From: Volvox africanus
Lineage: Eukaryota > Chlorophyta > Chlorophyceae > Chlamydomonadales > Volvocaceae
DNA: 64,000 nucleotides
Direction of reading: 5' to 3'
NCBI GenBank assembly: GCA_030268105.1
Contig: BSDZ01000019.1
Location: forward strand, 1,652,001-1,716,000
The notes below the pieces were generated by a model. The model was not told where the DNA came from. It was given only the letters and a program-made list of their open reading frames with translations, and ran no database searches. This document shows, one piece after another, positions 35,111 to 47,981 of this stretch. A program made the translations under genes and the position numbers. Position 1 is the stretch's first letter. Each line of letters opens with the position of its first letter.

Positions 35111-35576
35111 GGAGCACGAAACGATACCCTAGTTTTGCGTAATAGAAGCCGACTTCTATCGCAAAGGCAAGAGTACAAAGCGATTCGGTGAGCCTACCGA
35201 CAGTACTCTTGAGAAGATTCAGCAAACTCAGCAAGTAATTGCCCAGCTGAGTCCTGATCTCCGTAGTTTGAGCAATGAGAGTCGCCAACTGGTCCGGACG
35301 AACGCCGGTCTCAGTCGCCGCGGCAAGCAATGCCGGTGCACTGAGATTACCTGCGACTCAGAGCGTACACTTACACAACACGTGCAGCAATCTAAGCAAA
35401 AGCAATTAAACAATTACAAACCGGAAGCGGCGGCGTCCAAAACGGCGCGGCCTAAGTCTTCGGCAAAAGTATCTAGCGGTCCTCGTGGTTCGTCGCTGGA
35501 ACTCGCCATAGAAAGAACCTACTTCCGATTAGACAAAGAGAGACAGTTAGGCAACGAACCTGTCTCGATACCAAAT
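35111..35576 (-). promoter_or_regulatory. Gypsy Y1 leader with primer binding site
   Basis: Between the 5' LTR and gag lie 466 nt. Three bases after the LTR the minus strand reads TGGTATCGAGAC (35573-35562), a candidate tRNA primer site similar to but not the same as the plant initiator-Met type TGGTATCAGAGC. An open frame without AUG at 35076-35330 (GVRPDQLATLIAQTTEIR...) overlaps the gag start in another frame and is kept in all copies. Confidence 0.75.
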
Positions 35577-36397
35577 TGTTGTACCTCTCGTTCGCGTTTG
35601 CTCATGAGTATCTGCACGTCTGGAGACTATCGACACCGATGCACGAGCACTTGCAAGTACAGCAAGGCAAGCGAGAGCAAACAGAGACAGCGGAAGACTT
35701 CAAGACGAAGAGAGATATAACTTACAGTATTACGGATCAGAACGATGCAATGGACGAAATCGCCGTCAGCGCCGGAAGCAAGCAATCATCACGCGGCGGT
35801 GATTAGCGAAGTTCAGGCTTTAGCTCGGGCTAAGTAGGATATCGTATAGCAAAAGTAATGTAGAACACACAAGTGTTCTCCGGTATCCAATGTCTAGCTT
35901 AGCCGTCCTCGCATCTGTTATACTCGCAGCATCGCAATGCCGTACGATTCACATCAGGAGGCCGATCCTAGATGTGACAACCCTACTGCGTCTAGGCGAT
36001 GTCTACGCATAACAACGTGTAAGCCTTCCCGGCATTCGCATGATGCAAGGGTCCGGATAACGATATCCGGTTGCAGGGCATGCATCGCGACGAGTGCGGC
36101 GCTCTCAACGTGTGCTTTAATGAAGTAATATTATATCAGATAATATTACTTATCGTTTTGTAGCACGAGCATAATGCGCACTTCAATGCTTCGGTTATTC
36201 ATGCATGCTAGGCGGATTTGCCATGATGCGATGTCGCGATGGATCAATGACAACATGCCAGATGCATATATAAATGTATGCGAATACATTTATATCATGC
36301 AGATTCATTCATATGTAATGCGTTCATCACAAAAGCACTTCGACTCATAGGATCACGTCGACCTACGCGTCGGCGGGAAATGAACCGTAGCACAACA
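35577..36397 (-). repeat. LTR-c: shared LTR, 5' of Y1 and 3' of Y2
   Basis: 821 bp. A single LTR serves as the upstream end of Y1 (primer site beside it at 35562-35573) and the downstream end of Y2 (polypurine tract at 36398-36413). No extra sequence or target duplication lies between the two elements here. Confidence 0.95.
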
Positions 36398-36456
36398 ATT
36401 ATCCCCCCTCCCGTATGCAGCGTCCTCGCTGCATCATACAGCATCGACTGCAGGGG

Positions 36457-39400
36457 TCATTGGGCTTGTGTGGCACGTTTGCGGGCTTCTTCGAGCAGGG
36501 GTTTCATGTCCTGTGAGAAGTTGTGTGCCGGTTCCCATGAGTTGTGCTCGTCGGTATACCCTGTCCACTTAACCAAGTACTCGTGTACTGTTCGCTTACG
36601 TCGGTGTCGGCCCACACGACGCGCGCGATAGTCTAACACCCGCTCCACATCGTAAAACTTCTGTTTACCAGCGATCCAGGTCTCGGGAACTGGTTCGATC
36701 GCTGCGGGGGCGTTAGCAGGCTCAGGGACGGGTTCCGTACCACGATACGGACGAACAAGCGATACGTGAAACGTGGGGTGAATGGTCATATCAGCGGGCA
36801 ATGCAAGCTCCACAGCCACATTCCCAACCATGCGCATGACAGGATACGGACCAATCCAGCGGGGTAAGAGTTTTCGGGATCCGTCGGCCAAGGAACGCAA
36901 GTTCTTGGTGCTTAGCAACACGAGTTGCCCTTCCGAAAACGTCACATCCTGCTTAGATTTGTTATAGTATTCTGTCGTTCGTTGCTGCGCCGCGTCCAAA
37001 CACGACTTCGCGTCTGTGATTCGGGACATAAAAGACTTGGCAAAAAGTTTAGCAGCAGGCACGTTCACTTCCAACTCACGCCACACGGGTAGCGCGGGAT
37101 GAAACCCGTAGTTAAGAAAGAACGGACTTTTGCCTGTAGAGCGGTTAACAGCGTTGTTAAGCGCGAATTCTGCCGCAGTCAAATATGTATCCCAAACAAG
37201 TGGTGTGCGACCAGCATAATTGCGCAACATATCACCCAACGTGCGGTTTGTGCGTTCGGTTTGACCATCAGTCTGCGGGTGATACGCCGTGCTCAGGTTG
37301 ACGCGCATGCCAACTAGTTTGCAGAGCGCTTCCCAAAACTTAGACGTGAACTGTCCACCGCGGTCCGAGATCACATTTTTGGGAATCCCGTGTAACCGAA
37401 CCACATTATCGAAAAACAAACGTGCGGTTTGCTCAGCCGTGCAGGATGATGTGCATGGTGCTAGGTGAACCATCTTAGTCAGACGATCGACCATTACGAA
37501 CACCGCATCGTATCCCCCCTCAGTTTTGGGCAGCGCGACTACGAAGTCCATGGAAACACTTTCCCAAGGCGCATCCGGGACAGGCAACGGTTGCAACAAC
37601 CCATGGCCCTTACCGGACAAAGCCTTATTGCGCTGGCACAGACTGCATGTCTGGACGAAGTTCGCCGCATCCTTAGCCAAACGAGGCCACCAAAAGGAAC
37701 GTTGCACCAAGTCGATCAATCGCTTGCTACCAGGGTGTCCTGCTAACGGGTCCTCGTGGAACCGCGCAAGGATGTCGTAGCGTAGCGCGTTGTCGTTCGG
37801 AACGACGATTTGCGTAGCTGCACCCTCCGTCCGTAGCCAAAGGCCATTCTGCTTGCGAAGGTTTTCTACATTAGCCGGGTCCGCGAACCAGGCGTCTGCG
37901 CTGTAGGCAACCTTCAACCGCTCCGCGAGGTCCGTCGCGATCGGAACCTCCTCGCTACGCGGCCGCACGACGGGCGCTGCCAAAATTGCAGCGTGTAGCG
38001 ACGGATGTCGACTGAGAGCATCGGCAATATTCAATTTACCAGAAATATACTCCCAGGTGCAGTTGAACCTAGCTAGATATTCCATCCACCTAGCTTGACG
38101 GCGGTTCAACGTCGGAACGCTTTGCAAAAACGTTAGGGGCTTATGGTCAGTCTTTAAAGTAAACGGGCGTCCCTCGAGGTAACAGCGCCATTCCTTTAAA
38201 GCATGCAGCACGGCCAGAAGCTCCTGTTCCCCGGTGGTGTAGCGAATCTCCGCACCAGAAAACTTCTTACTCGTGAAGGCGATCGGTCGCCCTTCCTGTA
38301 ACAATACAGCGCCGCTTCCAAATATTGAGGCATCAGACACTACCTCAACACGAAATGGCAACGAGTAATCGGGGAATGCAAGGGTGACATCTTCGGCAAC
38401 GATTCGTTTGAGCTCTTCGAATGCCCGCTGGCATTGCGGCGTCCACGACTCGAGCGAAACGAAAACGCCTTTGCGAGTTAAGTTAGTAAGCGGGGCCGCA
38501 ATGATGGAATATTTTTCAATGAACTTCCGGAAATAATTGGTCAAGCCAAGGAACTTACGCAGCTCCGTGAGGTTCTGAGGCGCGGGCCAATCGCGAACCA
38601 CGGCGACCTTCCGCGGGTCCATCTTCACACCGGTGGCCGACACAATGTGGCCCAAATATTCCACCTGAGGCTGCGCCCAAAAGCATTTGGCGCGTTTAGC
38701 AAACAATTGCTCCCGCCTCATAACGTCGAGCACGAGCCGCAGATGCTCCAAGTGCTCCTCGCGCGTCTTAGAATATACCAAGATGTCATCCAGGTAGCAA
38801 ACAACGAACCTGTCGATAAACGGCCTAAACATTCGGTCCATAACCGCCTGAAACGTCGCAGGGGCATTAGTCAAACCAAACGATAGGACCGTATACTCAA
38901 AGTGACCGAAGGGCGTCCGAAAAGCGGTTTTCGGGATATCAGAGGCAGCGATGCGAATCTGATTGTAGCCCTGTTGTAAGTCAATTGAGGAAAAATAAGC
39001 CGAGCCCTTCAGCTTATCCAACAGGTCGTCAACGCGTGGCAAAGGGTAGCGATTTTTCACCGTATTCGCATTTAACCCCCGGTAATCAATGCACATGCGC
39101 AAGGTCCCATCCTTCTTACCGACAAACAAAATCGGTGCAGAATACGGGGATGTGCTGGGGCGTATCATACCCTTCGCGAGCAAATCCGTCACCTGGCGCT
39201 TCACCTCGTCCAGTTCCAATGGACTCAACCTGTACATTGGCCGGGCCGTAGGCTGCGCTCCAGGCATGAGAGGGATTGTGTGATCAACAGGACGCATAGG
39301 TGGTAGCCCAGGGATATCTTTAAAGACGTCCTCATACTGCGACAGTAGGGCCTCAACCTCAGGATCCACAGAAATCTGCGCGGTGGTGACACAACAGCTC

Positions 39401-40518
39401 ACCCGCGGCCTTAAAAGCAGTCCGTGGGCACCCTTCCGTAACAAACGGACGGCCTCCTTACGCCCGACTAGCTCTGGTTCGATTCGCGCGGCCATTGCGG
39501 TCACAGCGAAATTAACCATAGGCACCGCCTCAGTTTCGCCCCCCTTTGGTGTGACATGTTCGAACGACAGGAAAGGTACCTTAATCGACAGAGTACCCTT
39601 GCACATATGCAGGGTTGCGGTCTCCATGTCGATGCGCGCGCGGTACTGTCGTAATGTCGACGACCCCATTATGTACGGTGCAGTCTCTGCTAAGCCCTGC
39701 AGCATGTACGGCCGGGTCACAACACGCAAAGGGCCTAACGATAGGCTAAGGGTAATCCTGCCCACGATGGGATGCTTACCCCCGTCAGCAAGGGTAACCT
39801 GTGTACAATCAGACGACTCTGGGGACAACCCCAGCGCATTCACCTCTGCGACAGAGATGAAGTCGTCACTGGCACTGGTGTCAACAAGTGCCTTCAGAGT
39901 ACGGCCATTCAAACCGATCTGAACCACAGGGACACGGTTATCTACGAGCGACTGCCCAGCAGACAACGTCAGTGCACTTAGGGCGGGTCCGTAACCAACG
40001 GCACCCCCGTCAGGAGCTTCGTACCAAACGTCAACCGAGTAGGATAGGTGTGGCCACGGAGCCAGCGTACCCTCCCGATCCACACCATTAAACAAAACGG
40101 TGCCCGGCTCGAACCGGTGGACATGCCGCATACCCCTTAACAATGCCTCTGCCTTGCGCCGACAGAAAGCAGGGAGTAATACACATGCGGCAGTGCCTGG
40201 ATATTGACGCCTACATCTCCTGTATATGGCCAACTGTTCCGACATCTCACGCAGAGACGAGGGGATGAACAAAACCACGTGGTTAGACAGATCGATAGAC
40301 GACAGGGGACGGCGAGGTGTAAACAAATTACACAACGGGTCGAAGCAGAGAAGTCCCGTGCGTCCGTCAAGCGTGATGCGTCGCGCAATGACTCGCTCGA
40401 TGTGTCCAAGTACACAAGGCAACAATGCCTTAACGGCTGGCCGTAAGGATGACCACCGACCACGCGTTAGTTCAGAAAACCCAGGTAGAGCCCCCTCCGC
40501 AGGAACCCGGGCAAGCCC
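36457..40518 (-). CDS. pol: Gypsy Y2 pol polyprotein, protease active-site change
   Basis: Same length and domain order as Y1 with only a few substitutions. The notable one is at 39876: the protease motif reads DTSASD instead of DTGASD. The Gly of the D-T/S-G signature is almost invariant in aspartic proteases, so Y2 protease is expected to be impaired. RT (YLDD), RNase H, integrase (HHCC, DDE) and chromodomain are intact. The frame is continuous with gag across the UAG at 40519-40521. Confidence 0.94.
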   Translation of the reverse strand, partial: GLARVPAEGALPGFSELTRGRWSSLRPAVKALLPCVLGHIERVIARRITLDGRTGLLCFDPLCNLFTPRRPLSSIDLSNHVVLFIPSSLREMSEQLAIYRRCRRQYPGTAACVLLPAFCRRKAEALLRGMRHVHRFEPGTVLFNGVDREGTLAPWPHLSYSVDVWYEAPDGGAVGYGPALSALTLSAGQSLVDNRVPVVQIGLNGRTLKALVDTSASDDFISVAEVNALGLSPESSDCTQVTLADGGKHPIVGRITLSLSLGPLRVVTRPYMLQGLAETAPYIMGSSTLRQYRARIDMETATLHMCKGTLSIKVPFLSFEHVTPKGGETEAVPMVNFAVTAMAARIEPELVGRKEAVRLLRKGAHGLLLRPRVSCCVTTAQISVDPEVEALLSQYEDVFKDIPGLPPMRPVDHTIPLMPGAQPTARPMYRLSPLELDEVKRQVTDLLAKGMIRPSTSPYSAPILFVGKKDGTLRMCIDYRGLNANTVKNRYPLPRVDDLLDKLKGSAYFSSIDLQQGYNQIRIAASDIPKTAFRTPFGHFEYTVLSFGLTNAPATFQAVMDRMFRPFIDRFVVCYLDDILVYSKTREEHLEHLRLVLDVMRREQLFAKRAKCFWAQPQVEYLGHIVSATGVKMDPRKVAVVRDWPAPQNLTELRKFLGLTNYFRKFIEKYSIIAAPLTNLTRKGVFVSLESWTPQCQRAFEELKRIVAEDVTLAFPDYSLPFRVEVVSDASIFGSGAVLLQEGRPIAFTSKKFSGAEIRYTTGEQELLAVLHALKEWRCYLEGRPFTLKTDHKPLTFLQSVPTLNRRQARWMEYLARFNCTWEYISGKLNIADALSRHPSLHAAILAAPVVRPRSEEVPIATDLAERLKVAYSADAWFADPANVENLRKQNGLWLRTEGAATQIVVPNDNALRYDILARFHEDPLAGHPGSKRLIDLVQRSFWWPRLAKDAANFVQTCSLCQRNKALSGKGHGLLQPLPVPDAPWESVSMDFVVALPKTEGGYDAVFVMVDRLTKMVHLAPCTSSCTAEQTARLFFDNVVRLHGIPKNVISDRGGQFTSKFWEALCKLVGMRVNLSTAYHPQTDGQTERTNRTLGDMLRNYAGRTPLVWDTYLTAAEFALNNAVNRSTGKSPFFLNYGFHPALPVWRELEVNVPAAKLFAKSFMSRITDAKSCLDAAQQRTTEYYNKSKQDVTFSEGQLVLLSTKNLRSLADGSRKLLPRWIGPYPVMRMVGNVAVELALPADMTIHPTFHVSLVRPYRGTEPVPEPANAPAAIEPVPETWIAGKQKFYDVERVLDYRARRVGRHRRKRTVHEYLVKWTGYTDEHNSWEPAHNFSQDMKPLLEEARKRATQAQ

Positions 40519-41754
40519 CTATTTCGGCTGAGGTACAAACGGCGGCATTAGAGGGCAATCCTTCGTAGAATGGCTCTCCGCACACCGTAGACAAACGTTG
40601 GCCAATTTTCGACGCTCGAATTCGGAACGATTGCAATTCCATTTTGGCATAAATGTGTCGTCCGTACGAGTACGCTTCGCGTTGGGGTCGGAACGCTGTG
40701 CGGCTGCCGACGACGGCGCACCACCACGCTTCCTGTTCCTAGCTGGGTCCGAGCTCGGACCTGCCCCTCCTGTACCACGGACACCCGAGCTAGCGCCCCC
40801 GCGCGCCTTGCGTTGCCCGTTGCTGCGTCGCGTCGCGGCAGTAGGCGTGGGGCGGGTCACGCCGAGGTCCTGGTCGAGAGCCACAGCTTCCCCAAGCGGA
40901 TCCTGCACTTGCACGGCATTTGCACGAGGGGCAGACTTAACTTCTTCCTCGCCGGCAAGAAGTCGTATCTCCGCGCCCTTAGCAAAAGCGACCAACGCGT
41001 CATACGACTTGATCTGCGCTCCAACCAAGTCAGTGGCGCACCATTTAGCCAAAAGTTTCGTTAGGCCTCGCCTAAACCAAAAGACACGCTCAGATTCGGT
41101 GAGGTCAGCAATGGGAGTCACAAGTGCTTCAAAGCGTGACTGGTACGCAGGTACATTTTCATCCCGACGCATGTGGTAGCTACCCGCTGCCAAAACGTTA
41201 CGAGCTTCCACATCGCGTGCTTGAACCTCAGTAGCGAATCGTGCGAGCAAAGCGGCGACTAACTCGTCAAAAGTATAGCTGCCCCGGGCGTTGGTCCAAT
41301 TGCGATACCAGTCCTTCGCTGCGCCCTCGAGGGTGTTACCAACGAAGAGACACCTGATACCGTCATTATCGCCACCATGACCAGCTTGGAGGTACTTTTT
41401 AGCGTCACGCACGTACGCACGAGTTGCATCGGCTATGCTATGCCCTGGTGTCTTGTCGGTCAGCGAAATATTGAGCCTAGGAACGGGAATCGACAATCTC
41501 ATCACCTCAGGGATGTCATCATGCCCTCGAGCTTGAGGTAATGGCAGAACCCTTGGTCCAGCAGTATTGTCCATATTCGTGTTCACTGCTGAATGCGGCA
41601 CAATTAAGTGAGCAGGGGTCTGAAGGAAAAGGGGCTCTTGAGTGGCTCGCGCGCCAACAGTCTCAAGACCTCTATCCGGCGCTCTAGCAGCTACAACGAA
41701 ATCGGGTTGGCTAGCTAGGCTAGTGTGCGGCGTATCGTCGTGTTCCGCGGACAT
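40519..41754 (-). CDS. gag: Gypsy Y2 gag
   Basis: 411 residues, apparently identical to Y1 gag, with the same CX2CX3HX4C knuckle and UAG end. Its offset from Y1 gag is exactly 6644 bp, matching a duplication of the whole LTR-plus-interior unit. Confidence 0.93.
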   Translation of the reverse strand: MSAEHDDTPHTSLASQPDFVVAARAPDRGLETVGARATQEPLFLQTPAHLIVPHSAVNTNMDNTAGPRVLPLPQARGHDDIPEVMRLSIPVPRLNISLTDKTPGHSIADATRAYVRDAKKYLQAGHGGDNDGIRCLFVGNTLEGAAKDWYRNWTNARGSYTFDELVAALLARFATEVQARDVEARNVLAAGSYHMRRDENVPAYQSRFEALVTPIADLTESERVFWFRRGLTKLLAKWCATDLVGAQIKSYDALVAFAKGAEIRLLAGEEEVKSAPRANAVQVQDPLGEAVALDQDLGVTRPTPTAATRRSNGQRKARGGASSGVRGTGGAGPSSDPARNRKRGGAPSSAAAQRSDPNAKRTRTDDTFMPKWNCNRSEFERRKLANVCLRCAESHSTKDCPLMPPFVPQPK

Positions 41755-42220
41755 GGAGCACGAAACGATACCCTAGTTTTGCGTAATAGAAGCCGACTTC
41801 TATCGCAAAGGCAAGAGTACAAAGCGATTCGGTGAGCCTACCGACAGTACTCTTGAGAAGATTCAGCAAACTCAGCAAGTAATTGCCCAGCTGAGTCCTG
41901 ATCTCCGTAGTTTGAGCAATGAGAGTCGCCAACTGGTCCGGACGAACGCCGGTCTCAGTCGCCGCGGCAAGCAATGCCGGTGCACTGAGATTACCTGCGA
42001 CTCAGAGCGTACACTTACACAACACGTGCAGCAATCTAAGCAAAAGCAATTAAACAATTACAAACCGGAAGCGGCGGCGTCCAAAACGGCGCGGCCTAAG
42101 TCTTCGGCAAAAGTATCTAGCGGTCCTCGTGGTTCGTCGCTGGAACTCGCCATAGAAAGAACCTACTTCCGATTAGACAAAGAGAGACAGTTAGGCAACG
42201 AACCTGTCTCGATACCAAAT
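41755..42220 (-). promoter_or_regulatory. Gypsy Y2 leader with primer binding site
   Basis: 466 nt, a copy of the Y1 leader. The candidate primer site TGGTATCGAGAC lies at 42217-42206, three bases from LTR-d. Confidence 0.75.
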
Positions 42221-43036
42221 TGTTGTACCTCTCGTTCGCGTTTGCTCATGAGTATCTGCACGTCTGGAGACTATCGACACCGATGCACGAGCACTTGCAA
42301 GTACAGCAAGGCAAGCGAGAGCAAACAGAGACAGCGGAAGACTTCAAGACGAAGAGAGATATAACTTACAGTATTACGGATCAGAACGATGCAATGGACG
42401 AAATCGCCGTCAGCGCCGGAAGCAAGCAATCATCACGCGGCGGTGATTAGCGAAGTTCAGGCTTTAGCTCGGGCTAAGTAGGATATCGTATAGCAAAAGT
42501 AATGTAGAACACACAAGTGTTCTCCGGTATCCAATGTCTAGCTTAGCCGTCCTCGCATCTGTTATACTCGCAGCATCGCAATGCCGTACGATTCACATCA
42601 GGAGGCCGATCCTAGATGTGACAACCCTACTGCGTCTAGGCGATGTCTACGCATAACAACGTGTAAGCCTTCCCGGCATTCGCATGATGCAAGGGTCCGG
42701 ATAACGATATCCGGTTGCAGGGCATGCATCGCGACGAGTGCGGCGCTCTCAACGTGTGCTTTAATGAAGTAATATTATATCAGATAATATTACTTATCGT
42801 TTTGTAGCACGAGCATAATGCGCACTTCAATGCTTCGGTTATTCATGCATGCTAGGCGGATTTGCCATGATGCGATGTCGCGATGGATCAATGACAACAT
42901 GCCAGATGCATATATAAATGTATGCGAATACATTTATATCATGCAGATTCATTCATATGTAATGCGTTCATCACAAAAGCACTTCGACTCATAGGATCAC
43001 GTCGACCTACGCGTCGATGGGAAATGAACCGTAGCA
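42221..43036 (-). repeat. LTR-d: 5' LTR of Y2, split five bases from its end
   Basis: 816 bp ending ...CCGTAGCA, where the normal end is ...CCGTAGCACAACA. The missing CAACA is found at 50514-50518 after element Z. Z therefore inserted into this LTR and duplicated TAGCA (43032-43036 and 50509-50513). Confidence 0.95.
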
Positions 43037-43860
43037 TGTTGTACCTCTCGTTCGCGTTTGCTCATGAGTATCTGCACGTCTGGAGACTATCGACACCGAT
43101 GCGCGAGCACTTGCAAGTACAGCAAGGCAAGCGAGAGCAAACAGAGACAGCGGAAGACTTCAAGACGAAGAGAGATATAACTTACAGTCTTACGGGTCAG
43201 AATGATGCAATGGACGAAATCGCCGTCAGCGCCGGAAGCAAGCAATCATCACGCGGCGGTGATTAGCGAAGTTAAGGCTTAGCTCGGGCTAAGTAGAATA
43301 GTGTATAGAAATAGTAATTTAGAACACACGAGTGTTCTCCGGTATCGGATATCTTGTCTAGCTTAGCCGTCCTCGCATCTGTTATACTCGCAGCATCGCA
43401 ATGCCGTACGATTCACATTAGGAGGCCGATCCTAGATGTGACAACCCTACTGCGTCTAGGCGATGTCTACGCATAACAACGTATAAGCCTTTCCGGCATT
43501 CGCATGATGCAAGGGTCCGGATAACGATATCCGGTTGCAGGGCATGCATCGCGACGAGTGCGGCGCTCTCAACGTGTGCTTTAATGAAGTAATATTATAT
43601 CAGATAATATTACTTATCGTTTCGTAGCACGAGCATAATGCGCACTTCAATGATTAGGTCATTCATGCATGCTAGGCGGATTTGCCATGGTGCGATGTCG
43701 CGATGGATCATGACAACATGCCAGATGCATATATAAATGTATGCGAATACATTTATATCATGCAGATTCATTCATATGTAATGCGTTCATCACAAAAGCA
43801 CTTCGACTCATAGGATCGCGTCGACCTACGCGTCGACGGGAAATGAACCGTAGCACAACA
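43037..43860 (-). repeat. LTR-e: 3' LTR of gypsy Z
   Basis: 824 bp, TGTTGTACC...GTAGCACAACA in window orientation. It is nearly identical to LTR-f and has characteristic differences from LTR-b/c/d, for example GATTAGGTCATTC versus GCTTCGGTTATTC. Confidence 0.95.
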
Positions 43861-43919
43861 ATTATCCCCCCTCCCGTATGCAGCGTCCTCGCTGCATCAT
43901 ACAGCATCGACTGCAGGGG

Positions 43920-46900
43920 TCATTGGGCTTGTGTGGCACGTTTGCGGGCTTCTTCGAGCAGGGGTTTCATGTCCTGTGAGAAGTTGCGTGCCGGTTCCCA
44001 TGAGTTGTGCTCGTCGGTATACCCTGTCCACTTAACCAAGTACTCGTGTACTGTTCGCTTACGTCGGTGTCGGCCCACACGACGCGCGCGATAATCTAAC
44101 ACCCGCTCCACATCGTAAAACTTCTGTTTACCAGCGATCCAGGTCTCGGGAACTGGTTCGATCGCTGCGGGGGCGTTAGCAGGCTCAGGGACGGGTTCCG
44201 TACCACGATACGGACGAACAAGCGATACGTGAAACGTGGGGTGAATGGGCATATCAGCGGGCAATGCAAGCTCCACAGCCACATTCCCAACCATGCGCAC
44301 GACAGGATACGGACCAATCCAGCGGGGTAAGAGTTTTCGGGATCCGTCGGCCAAGGAACGCAAGTTCTTGGTGCTTAGCAACACGAGTTGCCCTTCCGAA
44401 AACGTCACATCCTGTTTGGATTTGTTGTAGTATTCTGTCGTTCGTTGCTGCGCCGCGTCCAAACACGACTTCGCGTCTGTGATTCGGGACATAAAAGACT
44501 TGGCAAAAAGTTTAGCAGCAGGCACGTTCACTTCCAACTCACGCCACACGGGTAGCGCGGGATGAAACCCGTAGTTAAGAAAGAACGGACTTTTGCCTGT
44601 AGAGCGGTTAACAGCGTTGTTAAGCGCGAATTCTGCCGCAGTCAAATATGTATCCCAAACAAGTGGTGTGCGACCAGCATAATTGCGCAACATATCACCC
44701 AACGTGCGGTTTGTGCGTTCGGTTTGACCATCAGTCTGCGGGTGATACGCCGTGCTCAGGTTGACGCGCATGCCAACTAGTTTGCAGAGCGCTTCCCAAA
44801 ACTTAGACGTGAACTGTCCACCGCGGTCCGAGATCACATTTTTGGGAATCCCGTGTAGCCGAACCACATTATCGAAAAACAAACGTGCGGTTTGCTCAGC
44901 CGTGCAGGATGATGTGCATGGTGCTAGGTGAACCATCTTAGTAAGACGATCGACCATTACGAACACCGCATCGTATCCCCCCTCAGTTTTGGGCAGCGCG
45001 ACTACGAAGTCCATGGAAACACTTTCCCAAGGCGCATCCGGGACAGGCAACGGTTGCAACAACCCATGGCCCTTACCGGACAAAGCCTTATTGCGCTGGC
45101 ACAGACTGCATGTCTGGACGAAGTTCGCCGCATCCTTAGCCAAACGAGGCCACCAAAAGGAACGTTGCACCAAGTCGATCAATCGCTTGCTACCAGGGTG
45201 TCCTGCTAACGGGTCCTCGTGGAACCGCGCAAGGATGTCGTAGCGTAGCGCGTCGTCGTTCGGAACGACGATTTGCGTAGCTGCACCCTCCGTCCGTAGC
45301 CAAAGGCCATTCTGCTTGCGAAGGTTTTCTACATTAGCCGGGTCCGCGAACCAGGCGTCTGCGCTGTAGGCAACCTTCAACCGCTCCGCGAGGTCCGTCG
45401 CGATCGGAACCCCCTCGCTACGCGGCCGCACGACGGGCGCTGCCAAAATTGCAGCGTGTAGCGACGGATGTCGACTGAGAGCATCGGCAATATTCAATTT
45501 ACCAGAAATATACTCCCAGGTGCAGTTGAACCTAGCTAGATATTCCATCCACCTAGCTTGACGGCGGTTCAACGTCGGAACGCTTTGCAAAAACGTTAGG
45601 GGCTTGTGGTCAGTCTTTAAAGTAAACGGGCGTCCCTCGAGGTAACAGCGCCATTCCTTTAAAGCATGCAGCACGGCCAGAAGCTCCTGTTCCCCGGTGG
45701 TGTAGCGAATCTCCGCACCAGAAAACTTCTTACTCGTGAAGGCGATCGGTCGCCCTTCCTGTAGCAATACAGCGCCGCTTCCAAATATTGAGGCATCAGA
45801 CACTACCTCAACACGAAATGGTAACGAGTAATCAGGGAATGCAAGGGTGACATCTTCGGCAACGATTCGTTTGAGCTCTTCGAATGCCCGCTGGCATTGC
45901 GACGTCCACGACTCGAGCGAAACGAAAACGCCTTTGCGAGTTAAGTTAGTAAGCGGGGCCGCAATGATGGAATATTTTTCAATGAACTTCCGGAAATAAT
46001 TGGTCAAGCCAAGGAACTTACGCAGCTCCGTGAGGTTCTGAGGCGCGGGCCAATCGCGAACCACGGCGACCTTCCGCGGGTCCATCTTCACACCGGTGGC
46101 CGACACAATGTGGCCCAAATATTCCACCTGAGGCTGCGCCCAAAAGCATTTGGCGCGTTTAGCAAACAATTGCTCCCGCCTCATAACGTCGAGCACGAGC
46201 CGCAGATGCTCCAAGTGCTCCTCGCGCGTCTTAGAATATACCAAGATGTCATCCAGGTAGCAAACAACGAACCTGTCGATAAACGGCCTAAACATTCGGT
46301 CCATAACCGCCTGAAACGTCGCAGGGGCATTAGTCAAACCAAACGATAGGACCGTATACTCAAAGTGACCGAAGGGCGTCCGAAAAGCGGTTTTCGGGAT
46401 ATCAGAGGCAGCGATGCGAATCTGATTGTAGCCCTGTTGTAAGTCAATTGAGGAAAAATAAGCCGATCCCTTCAGCTTATCCAACAGGTCGTCAACGCGT
46501 GGCAAAGGGTAGCGATTTTTCACCGTATTCGCATTTAACCCCCGGTAATCAATGCACATGCGCAAGGTCCCATCCTTCTTACCGACAAACAAAATCGGTG
46601 CAGAATACGGGGATGTGCTGGGGCGTATCATACCCTTCGCGAGCAAATCCGTCACCTGGCGCTTCACCTCGTCCAGTTCCAATGGACTCAACCTGTACAT
46701 TGGCCGGGCCGTAGGCTGCGCTCCAGGCATGAGAGGGATTGTGTGATCAACAGGACGCATAGGTGGTAGGCCAGGGATATCTTTAAAGACGTCCTCATAC
46801 TGCGACAGTAGGGCCTCAACCTCAGGATCCACAGAAATCTGCGCGGTGGTGACACAACAGCTCACCCGCGGCCTTAAAAGCAGTCCGTGGGCACCCTTCC

Positions 46901-47981
46901 GTAACAAACGGACGGCCTCCTTACGCCCGACTAGCTCTGGTTCGATTCGCGCGGCCATTGCGGTCACAGCGAAATTAACCATAGGCACCGCCTCAGTTTC
47001 GCCCCCCTTTGGTGTGACATGTTCGAACGACAGGAAAGGTACCTTAATCGACAGAGTACCCTTGCACATATGCAGGGTTGCGGTCTCCATGTCGATGCGC
47101 GCGCGGTACTGTCGTAATGTCGACGACCCCATTATGTACGGTGCAGTCTCTGCTAAGCCCTGCAGCACGTACGGCCGGGTCACAACACGCAAAGGGCCTA
47201 ACGATAGGCTAAGGGTAATCCTGCCCACGATGGGATGCTTACCCCCGTCAGCAAGGGTAACCTGTGTACAATCAGACGACTCTGGGGACAACCCCAGCGC
47301 ATTCACCTCTGCGACAGAGATGAAGTCGTCACTGGCACCGGTGTCAACAAGTGCCTTCAGAGTACGGCCATTCAAACCGATCTGAACCACAGGGACACGG
47401 TTATCTATGAGCGACTGCCCAGCAGACAACGTCAGTGCACTTAGGGCGGGTCCGTAACCAACGGCACCCCCATCAGGAGCTTCGTACCAAACGTCAACCG
47501 AGTAGGATAGGTGTGGCCACGGAGCCAACGTACCCTCCCGATCCACACCATTAAACAAAACGGTGCCCGGCTCGAACCGGTGGACATGCCGCATACCCCT
47601 TAACGATGCCTCTGCCTTGCGCCGACAGAAAGCGGGGAGTAAAACACATGCGGCAGTGTCTGGATATTGACGCCTACACCTCCTGTACATGGCCAACTGT
47701 TCCGACATCTCACGCAGAGACGAGGGGATGAACAAAACCACGTGGTTAGACAGATCGATAGACGACAGGGGACGGCGAGGTGTAAACAAATTACACAACG
47801 GGTCGAAGCAGAGAAGTCCCGTGCGTCCGTCAAGCGTGATGCGTCGCGCAATGACTCGCTCGATGTGTCCAAGTACACAAGGCAACAATGCCTTAACGGC
47901 TGGCCGTAAGGATGACCACCGACCACGCGTTAGTTCAGAAAACCCAGGTAGAGCCCCCTCCGCAGGAACCCGGGCAAGCCC
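43920..47981 (-). CDS. pol: Gypsy Z pol polyprotein (intact)
   Basis: 1353 sense codons after the gag UAG, same domain order as Y1: N-terminal unassigned domain, DTGASD protease, RT with YLDD, RNase H, HHCC and D,D35E integrase, chromodomain with YLVKWTGY and HNSWEP. It has a few residue differences from Y1 (for example IYRRC to MYRRC, NDNAL to NDDAL). No stop or frameshift, so it is probably functional. Confidence 0.95.
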   Translation of the reverse strand, partial: GLARVPAEGALPGFSELTRGRWSSLRPAVKALLPCVLGHIERVIARRITLDGRTGLLCFDPLCNLFTPRRPLSSIDLSNHVVLFIPSSLREMSEQLAMYRRCRRQYPDTAACVLLPAFCRRKAEASLRGMRHVHRFEPGTVLFNGVDREGTLAPWPHLSYSVDVWYEAPDGGAVGYGPALSALTLSAGQSLIDNRVPVVQIGLNGRTLKALVDTGASDDFISVAEVNALGLSPESSDCTQVTLADGGKHPIVGRITLSLSLGPLRVVTRPYVLQGLAETAPYIMGSSTLRQYRARIDMETATLHMCKGTLSIKVPFLSFEHVTPKGGETEAVPMVNFAVTAMAARIEPELVGRKEAVRLLRKGAHGLLLRPRVSCCVTTAQISVDPEVEALLSQYEDVFKDIPGLPPMRPVDHTIPLMPGAQPTARPMYRLSPLELDEVKRQVTDLLAKGMIRPSTSPYSAPILFVGKKDGTLRMCIDYRGLNANTVKNRYPLPRVDDLLDKLKGSAYFSSIDLQQGYNQIRIAASDIPKTAFRTPFGHFEYTVLSFGLTNAPATFQAVMDRMFRPFIDRFVVCYLDDILVYSKTREEHLEHLRLVLDVMRREQLFAKRAKCFWAQPQVEYLGHIVSATGVKMDPRKVAVVRDWPAPQNLTELRKFLGLTNYFRKFIEKYSIIAAPLTNLTRKGVFVSLESWTSQCQRAFEELKRIVAEDVTLAFPDYSLPFRVEVVSDASIFGSGAVLLQEGRPIAFTSKKFSGAEIRYTTGEQELLAVLHALKEWRCYLEGRPFTLKTDHKPLTFLQSVPTLNRRQARWMEYLARFNCTWEYISGKLNIADALSRHPSLHAAILAAPVVRPRSEGVPIATDLAERLKVAYSADAWFADPANVENLRKQNGLWLRTEGAATQIVVPNDDALRYDILARFHEDPLAGHPGSKRLIDLVQRSFWWPRLAKDAANFVQTCSLCQRNKALSGKGHGLLQPLPVPDAPWESVSMDFVVALPKTEGGYDAVFVMVDRLTKMVHLAPCTSSCTAEQTARLFFDNVVRLHGIPKNVISDRGGQFTSKFWEALCKLVGMRVNLSTAYHPQTDGQTERTNRTLGDMLRNYAGRTPLVWDTYLTAAEFALNNAVNRSTGKSPFFLNYGFHPALPVWRELEVNVPAAKLFAKSFMSRITDAKSCLDAAQQRTTEYYNKSKQDVTFSEGQLVLLSTKNLRSLADGSRKLLPRWIGPYPVVRMVGNVAVELALPADMPIHPTFHVSLVRPYRGTEPVPEPANAPAAIEPVPETWIAGKQKFYDVERVLDYRARRVGRHRRKRTVHEYLVKWTGYTDEHNSWEPARNFSQDMKPLLEEARKRATQAQ

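Larger units (their letters stand above)
28933..43036 (-). mobile_element. Gypsy tandem pair Y1+Y2 sharing the middle LTR
   Basis: Arrangement LTR-b / Y1 interior / LTR-c / Y2 interior / LTR-d with a 6644-bp period. The two interiors differ at very few bases. The final five bases of LTR-d (CAACA) are displaced to 50514-50518 by element Z. The pair sits in gag of X with the TCTTG duplication at its outer ends, so it behaved as one insertion. The shared LTR points to unequal LTR-LTR exchange after insertion, or integration of a multimer. Confidence 0.92.
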
